Shown here piece after piece: positions 1 through 5,034 of a stretch of DNA of 5,034 nucleotides. Position 1 is the first letter of the stretch; every line of letters starts with the position of its first letter. Made by a program: the position numbers and the translations under genes. Source of the stretch: UBA7236 sp031372705 (GTDB lineage: Bacteria > Bacteroidota > Bacteroidia > Chitinophagales > BACL12); NCBI GenBank assembly GCA_031372705.1, contig JANMLV010000275.1, positions 1 to 5,034 of the forward strand, written 5' to 3'. Below the pieces are notes generated by a model. That model was not told where the DNA came from. It saw only the letters and a program-made list of their open reading frames with translations, and made no database searches.

Positions 1-1
1 C

Positions 2-163
2 GCACAGCATAGTGGATATTACCATTCAAATAAACAGGTGAAAATTTATGCGGGTTATGTATATATTAAACCGGCATCGATGGTAAATGGTGTTGTAGAT
101 AATCAGGGTAGATTTTTTGTGAAATCGGTGCAAGCATTGGCTGCTTATCAGCCTGATTATTAG
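2..163 (+). pseudogene. Interrupted 5' part of a DUF4476-domain protein gene (partial, ends at in-frame TAG)
   Basis: The reading frame is open from the left edge of the window and codes for 53 residues, including AGYVYIKPASMVNG and RFFVKSVQALAAYQPDY, before a TAG at 161-163. I do not recognise a domain here. Directly after the TAG the same frame continues with a Tyr/Gln/Pro-rich stretch (EQYYPTYPQYNQPQ), then the DUF4476 domain. The composition on both sides of the TAG is alike (AYQPDY before, EQYYPTYPQ after), so the two pieces look like one protein whose TAG replaces an original sense codon, most simply CAG (Gln) by one C-to-T change. The true start and any signal peptide lie outside the window. 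It could be a genuine nonsense mutation, an assembly error or, least likely, a read-through codon. The other stops visible in the window are TAA and TGA. Confidence 0.6.
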
Positions 164-220
164 GAACAATATTATCCAACCTATCCTCAATACAATCAAC
201 CGCAAACGCCGGTTTGTAAT

Positions 221-508
221 ATGCCGGTAGGTATGAATGCAACAAGTTTTAATTTATTAATTCAAACTATTCACAATCAGTGGTTCGATGATACCAAATT
301 GAATGTTGCCAAACAAGCTGTTCAAACCAATTGGTTTACATCGGCACAGGTAGCAACCATGATGCGGGAATTTAGTTTCGAGGAATCTAAATTGGCATTA
401 GCTAAAATGGCGTATGCACGAGTGATTGATCAGCCGAATTATTTTGTGGTATACGATGAATTTTGGTTCAGCAGCAGTGTAGATGAATTAATTGCATATA
501 TACATTGA
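221..508 (+). CDS. DUF4476 domain protein, C-terminal part
   Basis: This 95-residue stretch matches the DUF4476 pattern, a helical domain usually found at the C-terminus of secreted hypothetical proteins in Bacteroidota. It shows the family's spacing: FNLLIQTIHNQWFDDTKLNVAK at the start (residues 9-31), a TSAQVATMMREFSFEESKL core (40-58), an AKMAYARVIDQPNYF segment (60-74) and SSVDELIAYIH at the end. The family's function is unknown. ATG 221 is the first ATG after the in-frame TAG at 161-163, but it has no ribosome binding site and no signal peptide, and the Tyr/Gln/Pro linker before it continues the same frame. I therefore read it as the 3' part of the gene that enters from the left edge, not as an independent gene. 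The frame ends in TGA and is followed 22 bases later by a strong terminator. Confidence 0.75.
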   Translation: MPVGMNATSFNLLIQTIHNQWFDDTKLNVAKQAVQTNWFTSAQVATMMREFSFEESKLALAKMAYARVIDQPNYFVVYDEFWFSSSVDELIAYIH

Positions 509-530
509 GTTACGTTTGAGTATGAAAGCG

Positions 531-559
531 GGTCCATCAATTTTTGGTGGGCCTTTTTT
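531..559 (+). terminator. Rho-independent terminator of the DUF4476 gene
   Basis: A 10-bp stem pairs GGTCCATCAA (531-540) with TTGGTGGGCC (544-553). Eight pairs are Watson-Crick and two are G-U wobbles. The loop is TTT and six T follow at once (554-559). It lies 22 bases after the DUF4476 stop and 27 bases before the next start codon, so it should separate the two genes. The wobbles are G-U in the + strand RNA, which fits rightward termination. Confidence 0.85.
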
Positions 560-574
560 GTTTGTGAAAAATTG

Positions 575-582
575 TAACTTTA
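575..582 (+). promoter_or_regulatory. Possible Bacteroidota -7 element before the beta-helix gene
   Basis: TAACTTTA differs from the Bacteroidota -7 consensus TAnnTTTG only at the last base. It ends four bases before ATG 587, so transcription from it would give a leaderless or nearly leaderless mRNA. No TTTG lies at the usual distance upstream: the nearest, at 557-560 and 561-564, are too close. The upstream terminator means a promoter must lie in this short gap or transcription must read through. This is a weak call. Confidence 0.3.
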
Positions 583-586
583 GGGT

Positions 587-2839
587 ATGAAAAACTTGTT
601 TATCGCCTTGTTCATGTGTGCCTCGACACCCATATTTGCTGCAACTTATTATGTTTCACCTGCGGGTAATAACGCTAATTCGGGCACATCAACCGGTGCT
701 CCGTGGAAGACAATTACGTTTGCATTAAATATGGCTAACGATGGTGATATTGTGAATGTTATGGCAGGCACCTACACCGGCAAAATTACTTGGAACGACG
801 GCGGTAGCGGAGGCAATTATATTACATTGCAAAATTATAATGATGAGGTAGTGATTTTAGATGGCAGCACAATTGGAAACAATCAGGCATTAATGTACAT
901 CGAAAATAAAGATTATATCAAAATTGACGGATTAAAATTCACTAATCACAATGGCGCTTACCAACCGATAATTAATTTATACGGAAATAACAATCATATT
1001 GAAATTAGTAATTGCGAATTTTATAATACCGATTGCAACGAAAGTTATGCCATATTATGTGAGGGTAGGGGCGATGATATTAAAATTCTCAACAATAACA
1101 TGCATGATTTAATTGGCGATAATGCAGTTGGTGTTTTGTTTGTCGGCTCAAATGTTACAATTCCATTTACTAATGTATTAATTAGCGGTAATATTTTAAG
1201 CAATTTAGATCCTGCTCCAAGCGAAGGTATAGCAGTAAATGGCAATGTTGATGGTTTCGAAATTAGCAATAATATTTTAAATGATATTAATAATATCGGT
1301 ATTGTAATGATTGGTGGTGAAGATTGGGTAAATACCAATGATGCCGTGAATTTTGCACGTAACGGTATCTGCAAAAGTAACAGTGTAACTGCTGCAAAAT
1401 CCATTTATGGCGGCGGTTTCGCAGCGGGTGTGTATGTTGATGGCGGCAAAGATATAATTGTTCAAAATAATATTATAACAGGCAGCGATGTCGGATTGGA
1501 AATTGGTTGCGAAAATGCGGGATTTATTGCTGAAAATATAACGGTGAGAAATAATATCATCTACAAAAATGAAAAGGCCGGATTAGGTTTTGGCGGATAC
1601 GATTTTCCGGCAACGGGACAAGTGCAAAATTGTGTGTTTACCGGAAATACTGTTTTTGATAATGATATTTTAAATACGGGATTCGGACAATTGTGGATTC
1701 AATATGCATTGAATTGTGTGGTTGAAAATAATATTTTTTATACATCAACCAATGCTTGGATGGTGAACGCTGAAACTATAAATGCTACTTATAATAATAC
1801 ATTAGATTATAATACTTACTACTATCCCGCAGAGCTAAACAATGCCAAATTCTTTTTTGATTTTGATTATATTGTTGGATACGAAACTTATAAAATGGCA
1901 ACGGGAGAAGACGCGCATTCAATCACGTCGAACCCTGTTTTTATTGATGTTGCAGCTGTTACACCTGATTTTCATTTGCAAAACGGTTCACCATGTATTA
2001 ATGCGGGAAATCCTGTTTATGATGATGCCGGTGTTGATGCTACCGATGTAGATATGGATGGAACAAGTCGAATAAATGGAAGTGGTATTGATATGGGTGC
2101 AGATGAATTTATTACTTTGCCACTTACCTGGTTGGTTAGCAGCACGAATGTAACTTGTTATGCAGCATGTAATGGCATTTTGTCATTTAACGGTTTAAAT
2201 GGTTGTGCTCCTTATACGTTAGAATATAAAAATCCGGGTGGAGGCGCGTGGCTACCTTATATATTGCCGATTGAAGGTGTTTGTGCAGGCACTTATAAAA
2301 TTAGAATTACAGATGCTTGTGCGGCAGTAGTTATGGGAAATACTGTAATTGCGCAGGATGCATTGTTAAATATTGTGGTGACAAGCATAACAAATGAATC
2401 GGTTGCGGGCGCTGCAAATGGTAAGATCACAGTAAATGGAAGCGGTGGCTTCGGTTCTAAATTATATTCCAAGAATGGTGGTGTTACTTGGCAATCGTCA
2501 AAAAAGTTTAACGGATTAAGTGCAGGAACTTATACCATTACTGTAAAAGATGCGCATGATTGCATGGATGCAGTTGAGGCAATTGTTGGAATTGGTTTAA
2601 AGGTGGCATCGTTGGAAAGTTTTCAACTCGCGCCCAATCCTGCCGGAGATTTTATAATTATGAGTGCAGATGAAATGCTAATTGGCAACAATTTATACAT
2701 TTATAATACAATTGGACAATGTGTTGCAACGCAGTTGTTGTTAGAAGCAACAAATCAGGTTGATATTGCTGATTTATTGCCGGGAACATACTTTGCGGTT
2801 GTAAAAGGTTGTCCTGTTCAACAGTTTGTAAAGCAATAA
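587..2839 (+). CDS. Secreted parallel beta-helix protein with SprB-like repeats and T9SS type A sorting tail
   Basis: The 750-residue product begins with a Sec signal peptide (MKNLFIALFMCASTPIFA, probable cut after residue 18). Residues about 20-65 (YYVSPAGNNANSG, PWKTITFAL, DGDIVNVMAGTYTG) are the usual opening of pectate-lyase-like right-handed beta-helix proteins. Residues about 80-410 hold the helix, seen as repeated asparagine-ladder coils: ISGNILSN, ISNNILND, VQNNIITG, VRNNIIYK, FTGNTVFD, VENNIFYT. Residues about 448-507 (NPVF, DFHLQNGSPCINAGNP, DMDGTSRINGSGIDMGADE) match the choice-of-anchor-Q type segment. Two SprB-like repeats follow at about 517-588 and 594-660 (CNGILSFNG, CAGTYKIRITDAC; NGKITVNGSGG, LSAGTYTITVKDAHDC). 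The tail at about 673-750 (APNPAGDFI, LYIYNTIGQ, LPGTYFAVVK, QFVKQ) is a T9SS type A sorting domain. The protein should cross the outer membrane by T9SS and be released or attached to the surface. Beta-helix proteins of this kind are often polysaccharide lyases or adhesins. I cannot identify catalytic residues, so the substrate is unknown. Confidence 0.9.
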   Translation: MKNLFIALFMCASTPIFAATYYVSPAGNNANSGTSTGAPWKTITFALNMANDGDIVNVMAGTYTGKITWNDGGSGGNYITLQNYNDEVVILDGSTIGNNQALMYIENKDYIKIDGLKFTNHNGAYQPIINLYGNNNHIEISNCEFYNTDCNESYAILCEGRGDDIKILNNNMHDLIGDNAVGVLFVGSNVTIPFTNVLISGNILSNLDPAPSEGIAVNGNVDGFEISNNILNDINNIGIVMIGGEDWVNTNDAVNFARNGICKSNSVTAAKSIYGGGFAAGVYVDGGKDIIVQNNIITGSDVGLEIGCENAGFIAENITVRNNIIYKNEKAGLGFGGYDFPATGQVQNCVFTGNTVFDNDILNTGFGQLWIQYALNCVVENNIFYTSTNAWMVNAETINATYNNTLDYNTYYYPAELNNAKFFFDFDYIVGYETYKMATGEDAHSITSNPVFIDVAAVTPDFHLQNGSPCINAGNPVYDDAGVDATDVDMDGTSRINGSGIDMGADEFITLPLTWLVSSTNVTCYAACNGILSFNGLNGCAPYTLEYKNPGGGAWLPYILPIEGVCAGTYKIRITDACAAVVMGNTVIAQDALLNIVVTSITNESVAGAANGKITVNGSGGFGSKLYSKNGGVTWQSSKKFNGLSAGTYTITVKDAHDCMDAVEAIVGIGLKVASLESFQLAPNPAGDFIIMSADEMLIGNNLYIYNTIGQCVATQLLLEATNQVDIADLLPGTYFAVVKGCPVQQFVKQ

Positions 2840-2844
2840 GCGCA

Positions 2845-2866
2845 TAGGAATACATAATAATTCCTA
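2845..2866. repeat. Small dyad overlapping the promoter of the small membrane gene
   Basis: TAGGAAT (2845-2851) and ATTCCTA (2860-2866) form a perfect 7-bp inverted repeat with an 8-base AT-rich spacer. It begins five bases after the beta-helix gene's stop. Its right arm shares the first TA of the TAATTTTG element. It could be an operator, or a weak terminator for the upstream gene, but the stem is AT-rich and the following ATTTTG is a poor T-run. Confidence 0.4.
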
Positions 2867-2872
2867 ATTTTG
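2865..2872 (+). promoter_or_regulatory. -7 promoter element (TAnnTTTG) for the small membrane gene
   Basis: TAATTTTG is a perfect match to the Bacteroidota -7 consensus TAnnTTTG. It would start transcription near 2877-2880, giving a leader of about 17-20 bases before TTG 2897. No TTTG is found about 19-21 bases upstream: the nearest is at 2825-2828, which is too far. The call rests on the -7 element and its position only. Confidence 0.4.
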
Positions 2873-2896
2873 ACCGTTATCACTAAAATTGAAGAC

Positions 2897-3403
2897 TTGA
2901 ACAAGGGAAAATTCTATATATCATTTATTCTAAGCATATCACTGTTTTTTGTTGCTGCTACAGCCGTTTTTGGCAACGAGCCAACAGGATTAATGGTTGA
3001 TAGTTCAACAGCAACTGCCAACGGCAGCGATGTTTTTTATGCAGAGCCCTATGAAGATGCAATAGGTAATTTAAATGATTCGAAAGTAATTATTGGAGAG
3101 GAAAAGAAGGACAGCACCGAAGTGGAGCCTAAATTAGAGCCACTTGTTTTGGGTGGAAGTGCAGCGGTTTTAGTTGGTGTTGGTGCAGCGGTTGCAGCCC
3201 CGTTTGTGGCTCCAATTTTGTTTTTAGGTGCTGCAGTGTTATTTGCATTAGGTGCATTTTTGACTGCGAAAGGATGGAAAAAAATTAAAGCAGAACCTAA
3301 AAAATTCAAAGGCGAAAAAATAGCAATTACTAATTATATTATTATTGGATTAGTAGGAGTTGCTGCTTCGTTTTATTTGTTGTATTGGATATTTGCGATT
3401 TAA
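2897..3403 (+). CDS. Small membrane protein with signal peptide, function unknown
   Basis: I do not recognise this protein. The frame is open from 2861 and has no ATG before the one at 2993. I choose TTG 2897 because it gives a textbook signal sequence: basic MNKGK, a hydrophobic core (YISFILSISLFFVAATAVFG) and a plausible cut after VFG. The TTG at 2870 lies inside a TAnnTTTG promoter element and would add a long acidic leader, so it is less likely. From 2897 the product has 168 residues. An acidic, Ser/Thr-rich stretch occupies about 27-82, then two Gly/Ala-rich membrane helices about 83-102 and 104-123, a strongly basic loop 125-141 (KGWKKIKAEPKKFKGEK) and a last helix about 143-167. The layout of helix, basic loop with a KGEKIAI motif and helix loosely recalls DUF4190-like proteins, but this is only a resemblance. 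The gene follows the beta-helix gene by 57 bases and may be transcribed separately. Confidence 0.7.
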   Translation: MNKGKFYISFILSISLFFVAATAVFGNEPTGLMVDSSTATANGSDVFYAEPYEDAIGNLNDSKVIIGEEKKDSTEVEPKLEPLVLGGSAAVLVGVGAAVAAPFVAPILFLGAAVLFALGAFLTAKGWKKIKAEPKKFKGEKIAITNYIIIGLVGVAASFYLLYWIFAI

Positions 3404-3408
3404 AAACT

Positions 3409-3573
3409 GTGTGGTGTGCTTGTTTCACGCAATTCCGATTTGCATCGGAACGCAAAAGAACCGACGCAGAGGGCGCAAAATCAGTAGTTTGGATTTTTTG
3501 GCACGTCGTATGGATTTTGTGAGCTTTGTGTGGGTTTGTTTTGTGTTCTTTGCGTGAAACAAACACATCATAC
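3409..3573. repeat. Long imperfect palindrome with a side hairpin (MITE-like or structured RNA element)
   Basis: The outer arms 3409-3432 and 3550-3573 pair over 24 positions with one mismatch and two G-U pairs, including a perfect 12-bp core TGTTTCACGCAA / TTGCGTGAAACA. Inside the left arm, TTCCGAT ttgc ATCGGAA (3433-3450) is a perfect 7-bp hairpin. The inner arms 3451-3482 and 3513-3545 pair over most of their length, with several G-U pairs, a few mismatches and one bulge, leaving a loop of about 30 bases. The whole therefore folds as a three-way junction. The arms carry copies of a short motif: CGCAAAA or CGCAGAG at 3451, 3465 and 3474, and CGCAAAG or CACAAAG on the other strand at 3548-3554 and 3524-3530. 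From memory, CGCAAAG-rich repeats recur between genes in Bacteroidota. No transposase or clear target duplication is seen. Short open frames across it are artefacts of the repeat. Confidence 0.75.
3433..3450. repeat. Perfect tetraloop hairpin inside the palindromic element
   Basis: TTCCGAT (3433-3439) and ATCGGAA (3444-3450) pair perfectly over 7 bp around the loop TTGC. It sits exactly between the left outer arm and the left inner arm. Only four bases (3546-3549) lie opposite it on the right side, which makes it the side branch of the junction. It has no T-run after it, so it is not a simple terminator. Confidence 0.75.
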
Positions 3574-3668
3574 TTCTTTCCAAATTACGTTCAAAATAAT
3601 ATGTTCAATTAAGTATTATTATTTATAATTCTGTCAATTCACTTCTTAAGTTTATTTCAATCTTCAAA
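3574..3668. other. AT-rich gap between the palindrome and the leftward gene's stop
   Basis: This is about 95 bases of AT-rich sequence at the 3' end of the leftward gene. I looked on the minus strand for a stem followed by T residues and found none. The only small symmetry is CTTAAG near 3645. If the leftward gene has a terminator, it is more likely the palindromic element beyond this gap. Confidence 0.4.
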
Positions 3669-5033
3669 TCAAAATTTAAAGTAAATTCCCGCCTGAACTC
3701 CTGCGCTATTATATTTTTCAGTTATTTGTAAATCGTTCACAAGTGAACCTAAATTCCATCTAAACATTCCCGAAATTCCTAAACCAATATTTTCATTCAC
3801 CATGTAATGAACAGATGGCTTTGCAATCCAATTAAATGAGGTGTTTCGGAAATAGGTTTTATCGATTGCAGATGTGTTTGATAAGTCGGCTGTAGGATGT
3901 GTTATTACTGAGTTAGTAAGTATCGCAAATGCAGGCCCTGTTTGAATGCCGAGCGACCATTTACCTGTTGTATAACGATACCCGATTAACAACGGAATTT
4001 CAACATAACTTAATTTATTTATTCCGGAATATCCATTTACAATAGTATCAATATTTATCACAGCAAATGAATCGATTACTATTCCAAATGTATCATAGTT
4101 ATAATTGTAAGTAGTATCTGATGAGTAAGATTCAAAATCATAATTAACATCACTTGCGTAAGCATAAATATTTGCACCTGTTGCCAATGAAAAGTTTTTG
4201 AATTGCATTCCGCCAGCAAATGAAACATCCAAAGTAGGACGAATTATTTCGTTTGCATTTCTATAGGTAATCCAATCGGTTAACGTTGGTGTTGTTGATG
4301 ATAATTCTTTGCTAATTAAATCTACACCAAAACTTGTTTCTGCAAACCAATCTAATGATATAGAACCACCTGTTTTGGGATTACCGATTTGTGCTAACGC
4401 CAATTCAATAGAATCTTGCTTTGATTTAGTAGCAGCTATTGATTCAAATGCTGTCTTCTCGTCATTTACATCCGCTTCTAACGAATTTGTATCAGTTTGC
4501 GTATTAGCAGTTACATTGCTATTATCAATAGTATCATTAGGCTCTTTTCTGTGAGCCGATTCTGTATCCGTAGGAGATGGAAAAATTTCGGTTGTTGGTG
4601 GATTTTTATCATCATTTAATTTGTTTGACAGATTGGCATCAGCATTACCCGACTGATCGGGTTTTTGTTTATTATCAGCAGTTGCACTTGTATTTTTTTT
4701 CGACTCCGATTCTTTTTTCCGATTTTTTTCAGCGGCAACTTGTTTTGCCTTCGACTTAATTTCTTTTAATTTTTCTTTACTGCGCGTTTCTTTAGTTTGG
4801 TTAATTTTATTTGTATTTGGTTGATTATCAGTCAGTTCAGTGATTTTTTCTTGGCTTCCAACCTCATTTGCTGAAATATTTTGATTTTTTTGGGAACTTT
4901 TTAGTAATTCTTCATGTTTTACGGGTTCATTAGCAGATTTTCCAACTCCTTCATCCTGCTGTTTCGCTCCATTTTGTGCGATTTCATTTCCACTTTCATT
5001 ATTAGTGTTCCATGGTTTTATTAATAGCAATGC
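3669..5033 (-). CDS. Probable double-membrane-spanning protein: linker plus outer-membrane beta-barrel (5' end missing)
   Basis: The frame is open to the right edge, so the N-terminus is missing and the TTG at 5030 need not be the start. Counting from that TTG, residues 1-7 (LLIKPW, with Ala just before) look like the end of a transmembrane helix with an aromatic cap. Residues about 8-220 are a low-complexity linker rich in Lys, Glu, Asn, Ser and Thr, with a Lys/Glu stretch at 80-112 that could be helical. Residues about 222-453 form an outer-membrane beta-barrel of the PorT/OMP_b-brl kind: alternating strands such as LDWFAETSFGVDLI, LDVSFAGGMQF and LATGANIYAYA, then the typical KLSYVEIPLLIGYRY and WSLGIQTGPAFAIL, ending in AGVQAGIYFKF with a terminal aromatic as a barrel-assembly signal. 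An inner-membrane helix, a periplasmic linker and a C-terminal barrel is the plan of the dual membrane-spanning anti-sigma factors of Bacteroides. The alternative is an ordinary barrel with an uncleaved leader. It converges on the small membrane gene. Confidence 0.75.
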   Translation of the reverse strand, partial: ALLLIKPWNTNNESGNEIAQNGAKQQDEGVGKSANEPVKHEELLKSSQKNQNISANEVGSQEKITELTDNQPNTNKINQTKETRSKEKLKEIKSKAKQVAAEKNRKKESESKKNTSATADNKQKPDQSGNADANLSNKLNDDKNPPTTEIFPSPTDTESAHRKEPNDTIDNSNVTANTQTDTNSLEADVNDEKTAFESIAATKSKQDSIELALAQIGNPKTGGSISLDWFAETSFGVDLISKELSSTTPTLTDWITYRNANEIIRPTLDVSFAGGMQFKNFSLATGANIYAYASDVNYDFESYSSDTTYNYNYDTFGIVIDSFAVINIDTIVNGYSGINKLSYVEIPLLIGYRYTTGKWSLGIQTGPAFAILTNSVITHPTADLSNTSAIDKTYFRNTSFNWIAKPSVHYMVNENIGLGISGMFRWNLGSLVNDLQITEKYNSAGVQAGIYFKF

Positions 5034-5034
5034 A

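Noticed and set aside
587..640. Possible lipoprotein signal (Cys at residue 11)
   Set aside because: The residues before the Cys (LFM) do not fit a lipobox, the Cys lies inside the hydrophobic core, and the C-terminal T9SS tail explains the localisation.
1067..1075. RGD tripeptide in the beta-helix protein (residues 161-163)
   Set aside because: A three-residue match is expected by chance. It lies within the beta-helix coils and nothing else suggests integrin binding.
1190..1290. DNA-level repeats of the form AATTAGCnnTAATATTTTAA in the beta-helix gene
   Set aside because: They encode successive coils (ISGNILSN and ISNNILND) of the beta-helix, so the repetition is explained by protein structure.
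1045..1465. Minus-strand open frames inside the beta-helix gene
   Set aside because: They are shadows of a clear long gene on the + strand and lack any recognisable protein pattern.
3342..3566. Minus-strand open frame of 74 codons and an overlapping + strand frame (3360-3557) across the palindrome
   Set aside because: Both lie within the repeat element and the end of the membrane gene. They are rich in Lys, His and Arg or in Cys and Phe, as expected from translating CGCAAAG repeats, and have no plausible domain.
3574..3668. Search for a rho-independent terminator for the leftward gene
   Set aside because: No stem followed by a T-run was found on the minus strand, and the AT-rich symmetries are too short to support a call.
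4309..4759. + strand open frames opposite the leftward gene
   Set aside because: They lie antisense to a coding frame with convincing barrel strands and a low-stop linker. They show no start signal or domain.

Overview
The window looks like chromosomal DNA from a member of the Bacteroidota, probably an environmental one. The evidence is: (i) a long secreted protein ending in a type IX secretion (T9SS) type A sorting tail, preceded by SprB-like repeats; (ii) a DUF4476 domain; (iii) a long low-complexity linker joined to an outer-membrane beta-barrel of the PorT/OMP_b-brl kind; (iv) AT-rich DNA with poor Shine-Dalgarno sites and one perfect TAnnTTTG -7 element. No rRNA, tRNA, CRISPR array, transposase or integrase is visible.

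Layout. Positions 2-508 (+) hold the 3' part of a DUF4476 gene, interrupted in frame by TAG at 161-163. A rho-independent terminator follows at 531-559. Positions 587-2839 (+) encode a 750-residue secreted right-handed parallel beta-helix protein with a choice-of-anchor-Q-like segment, two SprB-like repeats and a T9SS tail. A small dyad and a -7 element lie at 2845-2872. Positions 2897-3403 (+) encode a small unrecognised membrane protein, probably starting at TTG 2897. Positions 3409-3573 form a large imperfect palindrome with a side hairpin (branched, Y-shaped fold). Positions 3574-3668 are AT-rich with nothing recognisable. Positions 3669 to the right edge (-) encode the C-terminal 454 residues of a protein with the end of a probable inner-membrane helix, a disordered Lys/Glu/Asn-rich linker of about 210 residues and a C-terminal outer-membrane beta-barrel.

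How they relate. Nothing shows that the genes form one pathway. The common theme is the cell envelope: a secreted or surface-attached beta-helix protein, a small membrane protein and a protein that probably crosses both membranes. The three rightward genes appear to be separate transcription units. The beta-helix gene is insulated upstream by a terminator, and the small membrane gene has its own promoter-like element. The leftward gene is convergent with them, and the palindromic element sits between the converging ends. The two most interesting items are this element and the leftward gene, whose architecture matches the dual membrane-spanning anti-sigma factors known from Bacteroides.
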